From Cephalopachus bancanus (lineage: Eukaryota > Chordata > Mammalia > Primates > Tarsiidae): a DNA stretch of 64,000 nucleotides. A program made the translations under genes and the position numbers. The notes under the pieces are model-generated. The model saw nothing but the letters and a program-made list of their open reading frames with translations, was not told where the DNA came from and did not search any database. This document shows positions 48,613 to 59,880 of this stretch, in pieces (position 1 is the stretch's first letter; each line of letters opens with the position of its first letter). Location: positions 5,394,001-5,458,000 of the forward strand of contig JAPVLO010000153.1 of assembly GCA_027257055.1 (NCBI GenBank), in the 5' to 3' direction.

Positions 48613-48774
48613 AACAATCAATGCAATTCATCATACTAACAGAATAAGACCCCAAAAAAGCCCAAATGAAAAAATTCTGAAAAAGAGTTTTACAAAACTC
48701 AACATTCATTCATGATAAAAACTCAGCAAAACAGGATTAGAAAGGTACTTATTTAACTTGATAAAGCATACTGT

Positions 48775-49285
48775 CTTAGTCAGCAAGGGCTGCTATAACA
48801 AAATACCAAAGACTGGGTGACTTAAATAATGACAATCTTTTCTCACAGAGGAGGTTGGAAATCTAAGAACAAAGTGCCAGCAGATTAGGTTTTTGGTGAG
48901 GGCTCGCTTCCTGGCTTGCAGATGGTCACTTCTCTCATATTTTTATATGGTCAGGTGAGAGGGAGCTCTAGTATCTCTTCCTTTTTCTTTTTTTTTTTTT
49001 TTTGAGTTGGAGTCTCACTGTCACCCAGACTGGAGTGCAGTGGCCGCTCCTGGCCACCGCAGCCTCGACCTGCTGGGCTCCGGCGATCCTTCCGCCACAG
49101 CCTTCCAAGTAGCTGGAACCACAGGCGCACGCTACCACGCCCGGCTAATCTTCCTTCTTCTATAGGGGGACTAATCCCATCCTGGAGGTTCTACTCTCAT
49201 GACTTCACCTAATCACATTAAGGGTTAGGGCTTCAACATATAAATTTTGGGGGTACACAAACATTCAGTCCATAATACGTATATA
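48775..49285 (-). mobile_element. MaLR-type LTR (MLT1-like) interrupted by an Alu
   Basis: In reverse orientation: CTGTCTTAGTCAGCAAGGGCTG at one end, CCATCCTGGAGGTTCTACTC and ACACAAACATTCAGTCCATAA at the other. It is split at 48987-49147 by a truncated Alu. Confidence 0.82.
48987..49147 (-). mobile_element. 5'-truncated Alu (right arm only), reverse orientation
   Basis: Right arm and tail only; on its own strand it starts ATTAGCCGGGCGTGGTAGCG at the linker boundary. CTTCCTT occurs on both sides (48977-48983 and 49150-49156), consistent with a target duplication. Confidence 0.9.
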
Positions 49286-49650
49286 CAAAAAAGCTTAAAG
49301 TTAACAATACATTTAATGTGAAAGACAATGTTTCCTCCAAACGTCAGGATCTAGACAAGGATGTCTAATCTCACCATTCCCATTCAATGTTATATTGGAA
49401 GTCCTAGTAAGTATAATAAGACAAAAAAAAAAAAAACGCATTTGGATTGTAAAAAAAGAAATGGACATTCATTCCAAGTCACTATGACAGTATATGTAGA
49501 AAAATCCCAAGGAATCTACCAAAAAAAAAAAAAAACCCACAAGCTTTTAAAACAGCTCATATGTAATAAAGTGCTAAAGACCAAATCATATGTAATAAAG
49601 TACTGTTGGACTTTGACAAAAAAATTTAAAAAAAAAAAGAAAAAATGAAT

Positions 49651-50382
<732 letters not shown>

Positions 50383-50647
50383 ATATCTTCTTTCTAATAA
50401 ACTGTCTTAAACTATGCTTTGGACTTGCTCTGAAATGTTTTCTGTGGCGAAGTCAAAGAACCCACGGTATAACATCACACCCAGCATCAGAATGACTAGT
50501 AGTTAATAGGTATCTGGTCTAATTTTGTCTCATTAAATATCTACCTCTGAGCCAGGAAAACAACTCATGATTTACAATAAGGAATAATCCAAGACATGCC
50601 TAGCCTTTGAAGACTTAGATCCTAAACTCCCTTGGCTTCCCCAATCT

Positions 50648-50940
50648 TTTTTTTTTTTTAGTCCAAGTCTCACTCTGTCACTAAGGCTAGAGTGCAGAGG
50701 CATGCTCACAGCCACTGCAGCCTCAACCTGCTGGGTTCAGGTGATCCTTCTGCCTCAGCCTTCCAATACCTGGAACCACAGGTGCACGCTATCACACCCA
50801 GCTAATTTTTTGATTTACTGTAAACACGAGGTCTCACCATGTTGCCTAGGCTAGTCTCGAACCCATGGGCTCAGACAATCCTCTCACCTCCACCTCCCAA
50901 AGTGCTGGGATTATAAGCATGAGCCACTATGCCCAGCAGC
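50648..50940 (-). mobile_element. Alu, reverse orientation
   Basis: A minus-strand dimer with a short T tail, moderately diverged (TTAGTCCAAGTCTCACTCTG to ATAAGCATGAGCCACTATGCCC). Confidence 0.9.
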
Positions 50941-51816
50941 TTTCCCAATCTTATACACTACACTACACTACACTTTCATTCTCCTCCTCTGCTTAATTAA
51001 TTTCCATCTCCACTGACATCTCTGCCTGGTCTCTTAATCCAATGCATAGTTTGCTTACCTCCTAGTTAGCTCCTAGTTTACCAGTTTCCTCTCCTCACTC
51101 CCAGAACCAGAGATTCTATAGACAGTCATTGCCCAATTCTGTCCTTAGAACCATACTTCTTGTAGTTTGGTCAAACAGCATCCCAACAATGCACCCAGCC
51201 CATGCAGATCTTGAAGGCAAGCCCCAGAAAACTAGTCTTTTACTGATATTTGTTGATTAGAGTTGAAATAGCAACTTGGAATATAAAGGATATTTTTTAA
51301 GAGGAAAAAAGAAAATGGCCCTCACTGCAGAAGACATTAAGATATAAGGATATGTGATCACCTTAGTTATTGAGTACCCTGAATAAGAACACAAATAGTA
51401 GATTAAGTAGAAAAAAATCTAAAAGATGATGAATGCTGTTTCTTGTTTGTAAAGATAGGAGCATGACAAAGGGAATGGGAATGTTAAGTGCTCTTGTGTT
51501 AAAACAGTGACCAAAATTAGTCATAACAAAATGAAATTCAACTAAGGATTCTTAAAGGATCTAAACAGATTCAGTACCATGACATTATATTAAAATTTTT
51601 TAAGTGACACCTGTTAAAGAATAGTTAGTGACTAAAACACTTTTTCATTAAATAAACAGCTTTTCTGTCTTCCTCCTTTATCTAAACATAGGCACTCCTG
51701 AAAAATATCTCTTTCTAGAAGAAAGAATTAAACAAATACTTATTTCTCATAACATGCTGTACTTTAAGATAGGACATTACTTATCCACGACCAATGTTGA
51801 TTTCCTCAACACACAC

Positions 51817-51867
<51 letters not shown>

Positions 51868-52246
51868 GCGCAGGTTGGGGGTAGGGTGGGGGGAAGGCAG
51901 GCCAGAGGCCGATCTACACTAATCTGTCCGTATTCTTGTGGCTTCCCCAATGACAACAGTTACAAAACAGCTCCCTTTGTAGTAACTGAAAAAGTTGGGG
52001 ACCTACAACCCACAAAATAAAAGTACCCATGTCTTTGGCATGGCAAAGCTAACTAACAGAGCTGATTGCTAGGAAGAGATGAAATGCAGCAGAGAATAGC
52101 CTAGAATATACTATAAACTCTGATCCAAAAGTTCTTCTTAACCAGAGTCCATTCACAGACTTTCAGAAATCATCAAATCTCCTGAAATGGTCAGTAAAAT
52201 TTTGTGTAAATACATTCTGTTAGGGAGAATGTCCATAGCTTGAATT
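50941..52246. other. Unique intron with simple repeats
   Basis: Contains a short (CACTA)n run at 50957-50976, weak MER5-like traces at about 51145-51215 and the CA/CG array at 51811-51872. No exon. Confidence 0.5.
51811..51872. repeat. (CA)n followed by (CG)9: alternating purine-pyrimidine tract
   Basis: About 40 bases of CA repeat run without a break into CGCGCG... (51853-51870). The whole tract alternates pyrimidine and purine and is followed by a G-rich stretch (GGTTGGGGGTAGGGTGGGGGG). Confidence 0.97.
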
Positions 52247-52470
52247 CAGGAATTGGCATACTTTTTCTCTAAAGGGTCAGATAGTAAGTATTTTAGGCTT
52301 TGTAGGCCACCATGGGCTCTGCCACAACTATTCAACCCTACCACTGTAACAGAAAAGGAGCCATAGGCAATAGTAAATGAATGGATATGGCTGTTTTCTA
52401 ATAAAACTTCTATTTACAAAAAGAGGGTGGTGGCTGGACTTTGGCCCACAGGCTGCAGTCTGCCAGTCCC
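52247..52470. mobile_element. hAT-type MITE
   Basis: The terminal text CAGGAATTGGCATACTTTTTC is matched in inverse by GGCTGCAGTCTGCCAGTCCC. AAGGGTCAGATAGTAAGTATTTTAGGC and AATAAAACTTCTATTTACAAA are landmarks of a widespread mammalian hAT non-autonomous element. I am not sure of the family number. Confidence 0.78.
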
Positions 52471-53311
52471 ATCATACTCTTAGTCATTTCCTTGCATGAA
52501 TCAAGGATTCTGAAGTCCAAGTCTTTCTAATTCCTGAGCAATTTTAATATCCATTTGAACACATGAAACAGATACACTTAATCTTCCTTGACCTACTCAA
52601 TTCCAATGACCTGTTCCAAGATATTTCAGCAGTCCCAACTATGACTAACTCTGCCACTACCACAAATGGTGGTATTTATTGATTTAACAAATACTTATCA
52701 CCAAATATGTTCTAGGCTCTAGATATTCCATTTACTGGCCGCAAAATTACCTGTCTTTCAGAACTTTAAGCTTTATTTTCAATATCCTAAACTGGAACTA
52801 CTCTCTCAGCATAATCTTGATTGTCCTTTCGTTGTACCTACAATGAAGCACTTGTATTCTAGAATAATCACCCCTCACTTCTCAAATCATTGTATTCCAG
52901 GTTCCTGAATAAGTCTCAAGAATGTGGTATGACTATACAGAATGACCATCTCTACAAATTTACATTCTGTAGCCCTTAATGCTTCCACAATTCTTCTACT
53001 AATATTTCCCTCATAATTATCAATAGCCATTTAAGTCTTTATCATCCTATCTATGAAGGCCTCATCCCAATATCTCCCAAAACAAAACTAGGGCATTACC
53101 TTTCTAGTAGTTGGTGACATCTTCCATTTCCTATTTGAAGCTACCGCCTGTAAACATACTGTATAGTTCATTCTTTTTCCTTCCATTCCCAGTGCAAAAG
53201 TCTTCCCTCCTTCCACCCAAAGCCAACTCCTGCTACTATGCTTGACCACAATCCCTTCCACTTCCTCAAGAACTTTCATCATTACTTAGTATGTCTGGTT
53301 TTGGCAGAAAT
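52471..53311. other. Unique intronic DNA
   Basis: No exon or clear repeat. A weak L2-like segment is possible near 52600-53060. Confidence 0.4.
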
Positions 53312-53760
53312 GCATTTGTTTTCTATTGCAGTCTATTGTAACAAATAACCACAAATGTAGGGGGCTTAGTACAACCCCCATTTATTACTTAACAGTTGTG
53401 TAGGTCAGAAGTTTGATCACAGTGTGGCTGGATTTTCTGCTCAGTGTCTCACAGACTGAAATCAGGACGTCAGTAAGACTGTACTAGTTTTTGGAGGCTC
53501 TGGAGAAGAATCTGCTTCCAAGTTCATTTAGGTTGTTGATTCTAGTACTGAGATACCCATTTCCTTATTATCTATCAGCCGGGGGCTACTCTTAGCTTCT
53601 AGATACTTTGTGCATTCCTTGTGAAAGGGTAAACTGAGGCAAGGTGGGCCACATATACTCTCCACTTCCTCTCACCTTGCCACATAGATCTGTCCAACTT
53701 CAAAGTCAGCAAAAGATAATCTTTCTCATACTGAATCGTCATCAGACAAAAGCTAGAGTT
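53312..53760 (-). mobile_element. Ancient MaLR-type LTR
   Basis: Reverse-orientation landmarks TTTGTTTTCTATTGCAGTC, AACAAATAACCACAAATGTAG, TTGTGTAGGTCAGAAGTTTG and AACTTCAAAGTCAGCAAAAGATAA match an old MLT1-like LTR. The exact subfamily is uncertain. Confidence 0.65.
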
Positions 53761-53849
53761 TATAAACGAAAAATAAAATCATAAGCTCCCTCACCCAATT
53801 AAAAAGACATGCTCTGGGCCAAAGGAAATCTGAAAAACTAAATTCCAGG

Positions 53850-54757
53850 CTAAGAGGAAAAAGAAAGTCAAATATTCCTCATTATACCCCTTCTCTTTGG
53901 GAGTTTAGGCTTAACTGACTAGCATTAACATAAAAATAGAGATCATAAGACTGACACAACAGACTCTATGGAAATAAAATACCAAATTCTAACCTGACTC
54001 TGATATAGCATCACATTACAGACAGCAGGCCCTAAAGGAAATATAAACATTTTACTCCAAAATTATATATTTCTTTGACATATTTTGGAATGGCCCAGCA
54101 AGTCATCCCTTAGGGAAATTTGCATATGTAGAGAATCTCCCTCCCTAAGACTCTGACATTCTCTCTGAAGCCTGCTATTTAGAGGCTTCATCTATATAAC
54201 AACAACCTTGGTCCTTATCTTAACTCAAGCATTTTTTCCTACTGTCTTGAAATTTTTTAGACAGAGTTAACACTTTCAACCAATTGCCAATCAGAAAATC
54301 TTTGAATCCACCTATGACTTCTAAGCCCCTCCACTTAGAAATGTCCCACCTTTCCAGGCAGAATTGATGTATATCTTTTTTTTTTTTTTTTTTTTTTTGA
54401 GTTGGAGTCTCACTGTCGCCTAAGCTGGAGTGCAGTGGCATACTCACGGCCACCCCAGCATCGGCTCCAGCAATTCTGCTGCTTCAGCCTTCTAAGCAGC
54501 TGGAACTATAGGAGCCGGCTACCATGGCCTCCCAAAGTGCTGGGATTACAGGCTGAGTCCCCAAGTCCGGCCAATGTGTATCTTATATGTACTCACTTAT
54601 GTCCTTGCCTGTAACTTTTGTCTCCCTAGAATGTATAAAATGAAGCTGCAACCCAAACACTTGGAGACAGGTTCTCAAGACCTCATAAGACTGTGGTCAC
54701 TTATATTTAGCTCAGAATAAACCTCTTTAACTATTTTACAGAGTTTGGTTTTCATCA
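53850..54757 (+). mobile_element. Solo retroviral LTR (long MER type), interrupted by an Alu
   Basis: A long LTR with no internal viral genes next to it. A promoter-like CCCTAGAATGTATAAAATGAAGC lies near 54623. The polyadenylation region CTCAGAATAAACCTCTTTAAC sits near 54710, followed by TATTTTACAGAGTTTGG. I recognise the text as one of the long primate-era MER LTRs but cannot fix the class (ERV1 or ERVL). The Alu at 54378-54573 splits it. Confidence 0.72.
54378..54573 (-). mobile_element. Internally deleted Alu, reverse orientation
   Basis: The tail and right arm are present, and so is the 5' tip of the left arm (GGCCGGACTTGGGGACTCAGC on its own strand), but the linker and most of the left arm between are gone. 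The near-perfect direct repeat ATGTATATCTT / ATGTGTATCTT flanks it, so both ends are original and the loss is internal. Confidence 0.92.
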
Positions 54758-54760
54758 ACA

Positions 54761-55580
54761 AGCTCTTGCTGAAATGGCTAAGGAGCAATACTCTTAAGCC
54801 TCTAAGTCACCTAGTCTGGTTGATAAGATCTGTGAGGCACACCCTTCATTTTTCTGAGGAGTTCATACAGCAACTGAACACTCCTTTTGATCTTTTTAAG
54901 GTTATACAATATCTCTATACCAATTTCTCCATACCAAACTTTCAGAAGCAATTTATGTTAGAATCCTTTGCCATGTCAATAGGCTAAAAATTAAGTTACC
55001 CAGTCTTTTCTCTTTTAATAAGACTTCCCTCAATTTTCTCATATTTTATTATAAGGAGCAAGAAGGAACCAGGCAGCACCTTCAATGCTTTGCTAAGAAA
55101 TCTCCTTACCTACATATCCAAATTCATCACTCACAAAGTCTGATTCCATCTTCAAAACCAGCAGCAAAGAATCTCACGCACATCAAATCCCTCCCACACT
55201 TAAAATCTCTTTTGCCACTAGGAGGGGAATTGCTTTTAAGTGTCTACTTGATAAGGCTGGATCCACTGAAGGTAATTTTTTTTTTATTAAAGCCCACTAT
55301 ATCATATAACTTAATTGCAGAAGTAACTATATCCCATTATATGTACACTCAAAGGGAAGGGCAGGGACTCTTGGGGGCCATCTTAAAGTTGATCCTACAA
55401 GAGCTATGGGTAGAATAATTCTCAAACTACTTTCTATGTACCATGACATTGAAAAAATGGGTAAAGATAATAGTGATGCTAAAAGCCAAATTTTTCACTG
55501 TTGGACAAGTGAATTATAAATATAAAATGGGGAAAGACTAGGAAGTTGGATTAAAATATAATGTATCCATATGAACTTAG
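54761..55580. other. Unique intronic DNA
   Basis: No exon or clear repeat. The open frame at 54745-54987 has no family features. Confidence 0.4.
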
Positions 55581-55582
55581 GA

Positions 55583-55742
55583 ATTTTTTTTTTTGAGTTG
55601 GAGTCTTACTATGTTGCCCAGACTGGAGTGCAGTGGCACGATCATGGCTCACACAGTCTCGCTCTCCTGGACTCAAGCTATCCTTCTGCTTCAGTCTTCC
55701 GAACAGCTAGGACTGAAGGTATGAGCCACCGCATCGGCTTAT
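55583..55742 (-). mobile_element. Alu monomer (FRAM-like), reverse orientation
   Basis: A single arm TTGAGTTGGAGTCTTACTATG to ACTGAAGGTATGAGCCACCGC on the minus strand, with a T tail. Confidence 0.85.
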
Positions 55743-56696
55743 AATTTTTTATATGTTTTATTTATCTTGGGGTTGGTTGGTTGATCCTCCCTCCTATCTC
55801 TGATTTTTGAGTCTAGAAGCAATGACATCCAACAGCAATGAATATATCCAGTACCCAGGTCTTTATTTCCTAATTGAATTCTCTATTAAAAGAAGTCAAA
55901 GACCAAAAAAAAAAAAAAATAGGTACCATCAACTCAGAAAAAGTACAAGATGAGCCTAAAACATTTTGTTGTGCCAGAATGTAAGAAAGTACAACATACA
56001 TGATGGAGACATGTCAAAAGGGCAGAAGCCAGTGTTAAGCATTTCTATTAGATAAATACTTTTGTAAATATTCAGAAAATTGGAAGAAAAAAGTGTACTT
56101 CAAATCACTGCACTTTTTAAGAATTATATCTATGATTAAAACCATCAGTTAAAAGTAGTTAAGAAAACAAAAATAAACCAGAACTCATGGTTATTTTAAT
56201 CAAAATTAAATATTTTGGTTATTAGGAAAAAGTATTTTCCAGTAAAAAAACATGACTAATATCATTTCATCTCCAAATAATAAGGAATATTGTTTGGCAT
56301 GGCTGGATATTAGAATGACTACATGTACTATTAAAAAATAAATAAAGCATCTGAAGACTTTTTTTTCCCTAAAGTTTCTTATAGTCCTTCTAACTTTCAT
56401 AATTAAAGTCCACTCATGGAGAAATCTCTCAGTAAAAGATCCAAGAATTCTGAGGTCCCCTGAACCTGCCTCTCCACCTGAGTAGTAATGAAAAAAAGAA
56501 ATGAGAGAGAACTGCTCTTGTGTTGAAAAGATGAAGGGTTGAAGACAATCTTGGAGAAAGGCACTTAAAAATATCAAACTAAATGAACTGATAATGAGAC
56601 ATGAACATAAAAAGCAATGAGTATTTTAGGTCAGAAAATAATCTTATTTAAAATTTAAATAAACAAAAGAATTGATAAAAGAATGCTTATAAAGGG
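55743..56696. other. Intron with an old L1 3' UTR fragment
   Basis: At 55920-56050 the text GCCTAAAACATTTTGTTGTGCCAGAA parallels the ancient L1 3' UTR at 42730-42800, so part of this stretch is another L1ME-type remnant. The rest is unique. Confidence 0.5.
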
Positions 56697-59039
56697 GCTT
56701 TAAGATGGCTAACTAGAAGCACCAGACACTCACTTCCTCTACAAAGAACCAAAACAGTGAGTAGTTAATCACCCTTGAAATAAAACATCAAAGACAGAAA
56801 GCTAGATTTCAGCAGAGAAGTGCCAGAAAATATCTGAGGCATGGAAGAAGTGAGAAGTCAGGCATATAGCCCACCCAGGATCAACTGGAAGTGCTTAGAG
56901 GCTTCCCAGTATGAGAAAAGGATAAGTGAGAGATCACTAACAGTCCAGGTGCCTACCACAGACATCTGCAATCATAGCCAGGGGACAGTCATGACGACCT
57001 TGACAGGCCCTGAAGCAGGTATAAAGAGCAGCTTGGAGTTTACACGAGAGCATTACTCCAAAAAGGGGGCTCACGATAGTTCCCACGTTCACTCTGAGAC
57101 CCAAGCAGCTGCAGCCTAGCACTGTTTTGAAAGCCCAAACCCCCTCAGTCTGCATACTGTTCTGGGCTCAAAAAACAACTGCATCACCACATCCCAGGAG
57201 CCCACAGACATCACCCATATCCATGGGGAGTGTTGCAGTGGTTTAATACCAGTTGGACCCAGCAGACCAGCAGGATCCCAGCATTCTAGCTTACACAGCA
57301 TCCTGTACCCTGAAGAAAGGACAAGAAAGGGGCACAATGTAGGCTGCCCCTAGGACAAAGGCAGACAAAATTCATGGAACTCATCTGCCATACGTCACTG
57401 CCACTGAGAACAACCTTTCCCCCACCAGCAGGAAGGACCCAGGACACTTGCACATGACCTGAAAGCAGGTTCTTTCTGCCTGCTGTCACAGCCAGGAACC
57501 AAAGAAGGTTCTCTCAAAAGCCTTCGAGCTGCCTACCTGGGGCAGCTACCAAACTGCAATCCTGCCCACCCAAAACAGCAAGGCTGCCATATATTGCTAC
57601 CATGGGCAGGCAGTGGAGGAGTCTGAGCATGTGCTCTCCAGAGACTGAGAGCCATCTGTTTGGCGTGACAGCCCTTGGCATCAACTCTACCTCCCATCAT
57701 CAGCAAAGTCACCCTACATTTACATGTGCCCTGATGATAGGCTCTCTCTGCCCACTCACACTGCTGCAGTCACCAGCCAAGGATGTTGCTGGGGAAATGA
57801 GGATCACCCCACCCAATACAGCCTGCATCCATGTAAAACATCAAGGCCCTGAGGATAGACCTGAGAGGCCTGGCACCACCAACCCTGGTGCTTGAGCACA
57901 CCAACCAAGGGCTGCAGATTGTCCCACCACGTTGGTCATCTCAGGCACACACATATAACACCAGGTGACCAAATAACAGCCCCAACTCATATGCTGCCAC
58001 CAGTGCCCAAGCATGCCATCTGAAGGCCTGGGAATAGCCCCACCCTGTCCATCACAGTCTACACCCATTAACACTGTAGGAGGGACCTGACAAAAGCACC
58101 CCCCCATGCCTGGTATTATCCCCTCCCAGTGTCCTAGCATGCCCCCCAAAGGCCTAGGGATCACTCCACCCTATTGGTCACACCAAGGAGGAATGTGTAC
58201 TACCAGAGGGCCTAACAACAGCACCAGAAAACCTGATACTGGTGCCCAAGCATGCCATCTGAAGGCATGGAAATTATCCCACCCAGTCTACCACTACCGG
58301 TATCTGTGTACTCCTCCTGGGGGCCCAAGGAAAGGGCTGCCCAGACTGCTGCCATCACTACCATGGGCACATACTCCTACATGACACCTGGAGGTCTGAA
58401 GACTGGCCAGCCTAGCCTGTTTCAGCCACCACTAACACTAGCACATGCTGCCTGGGAGCCCAGGAGTTGCCCTGTCACCACTACTGTCATAACCACTAGA
58501 GCCAAGAATGCTACTCAGGGACCCAAGGACTCACCTATCTGCCGAACCCACACTGTCACTACTGAGACCCAAATAAACCACCTGAAGGCCCCAAAATCAG
58601 CCCTCCTGAACCTGCTAGCATTGAAATACACATATGACACCTGAGGATCCATGACAGGGACACTAAGCCTGCCACTGATACCACTAGAACCTGATAACTG
58701 ACCTATCTGACATTGCTATCCCCAATAAAACCTCACCACAGCCTCCCTTAACAAATATAACCTAAGTCTCTGAGGAAATCATAGACACTACTGACACTAT
58801 TTAAAGCCAAAGAAGTCATAGGGAAACTACAGTACTGCAAGAAAATAGAACCAAAGCTAAAGTGCCCTCCCTAACCAATACCATATATACAACTACAGGA
58901 AAAAGTCTTCTCCTACAAAAGCCAATTCAAAAAATTAGAAAAAGTGACTGTCACAACAGTTGCTCAGATATTAATATAAGAATACAAGAAACATGAAAAA
59001 GTGACATCTCCAAGGGAACACAGTAATTCTCCAGCAACA
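56697..59039 (+). mobile_element. 5' UTR of a nearly complete ancient LINE-1
   Basis: Begins GGGGCTTTAAGATGGCTAACTAGAAG, the expected 5' tip of an L1 (compare 'caagatggc...'), and runs for more than 2 kb of GC-richer sequence to ORF1. It contains diverged tandem units of 113-126 bases starting GTGCCCAAGCATGCCATCT (see 57888-58364). The open frames here, for example 58252-58644, are not genes. Confidence 0.8.
57888..58364 (+). repeat. Tandem ~115-bp units in an L1 5' UTR
   Basis: Unit starts lie at about 57888, 58003, 58129 and 58242, each opening GTG(C/T)CC(A/T)AGCATGCC or a diverged form and followed by a GGCCTGGG...CCACCC block. Spacing is 115, 126 and 113 bases. Weaker units may extend on both sides. 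Confidence 0.75.
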
Positions 59040-59880
59040 GATTCCAATGAAAAAAATTTATGGAATGTCTGAAAGTAATTCAAAATGATGATATTAAATA
59101 AGCTCAGTGACATAGAACAAAACACAGATAAACAATACAAAGAAATAATAACAGTTCAGAATATAAATAAGTAATTCACCAAAGATATAAACAGACTTAT
59201 TTTTAAATTCCAGAACAAAATAATTCAATAAATGAAATTAAAAATATAATTCAAAGTTTCAAAAATAAACTAGATCAAGCGTAGGAATTTGAGAACTTGA
59301 AGACAAGTCTTTTGAAATAACCTAGTCAGAAAAAGAAAGAATTTTAAAAAGCCTACATGATATATGGGACACCATAAAGCAATCAACTATGCAAGCTCGT
59401 GGGTGTTCCAAGAGGTAAAAAGATCAATGTCATGGAAAATTTACTTCAAAAAATGATTGCTGAAAACATTTCAAGTCTAAGAAGAAATGTAGACATCTAG
59501 ATAAAAGAAGCTTAGTGACCTCCCAAATAGATACATCCCAAAAAGGACTGCTCCCTGGCATATTATAGTCAAACCATCAAAAGTCAAGACAGAGGAAATT
59601 CTAATAACAGCAAGAGAAAAGCATCTAGTCACATATAAGACAACCCTCATCAGACAGTGAATTTCTCAACAGAAACCTTATAGGCCAGGAAAGAATCAAA
59701 TGCTACATTCAAATTGCTGAAAGAAAAAAAATAATGGCAACCAAGAATACTATGTCTACCAAAGCCATGCTTCACAAATGCAGGAGGAATAAAGATTTTT
59801 CCCAGACAAACATTGAAGGAATTCAATACCACAAGACTGACCCTATAAGAGATGCTTGAGGAAGTCCTATCTGAAAGCAA
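59040..59880 (+). pseudogene. Degenerate LINE-1 ORF1
   Basis: ORF1 text of an L1M-type element: the N-terminal coiled-coil part near 59050-59330, the RNA-binding part near 59400-59700, and the recognisable end region AGCATCTAGTCACATATAAG to CCCAGACAAACATTGAAGGA. Frameshifts and stops throughout. The 138-residue minus-strand frame over it (59650-60066) is a shadow. Confidence 0.82.

Larger units (their letters stand above)
47300..49650 (+). mobile_element. LINE-1 ORF2 fragment split by Alu, Alu and an LTR
   Basis: ORF2 text before and through the RT region can be followed at 47330-47620, 47762-48190, 48620-48770 and 49290-49430 (GGATCTAGACAAGGATGTCTAATCTCACC). Inserted in it are Alus at 47630 and 48340, and an MLT1-like LTR at 48775. 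A local duplication of TCATATGTAATAAAGT lies at 49558-49604. About 130 bases at 48195-48335 are of unknown origin. Confidence 0.8.

Noticed and set aside
51873..51901. G-rich stretch as a promoter or CpG island
   Set aside because: Only about 30 bases and the CpGs are confined to the dinucleotide array; no transcription-start features around it.
54745..54987. 80-residue plus-strand frame next to a retroviral LTR
   Set aside because: It begins at the 3' end of the LTR but shows no viral gag, pro or pol motif; the LTR appears to be solo.
58252..58644. 130-residue plus-strand open frame
   Set aside because: It lies in the tandem-unit region of an L1 5' UTR, has low-complexity proline/threonine composition and no domain or splice context.
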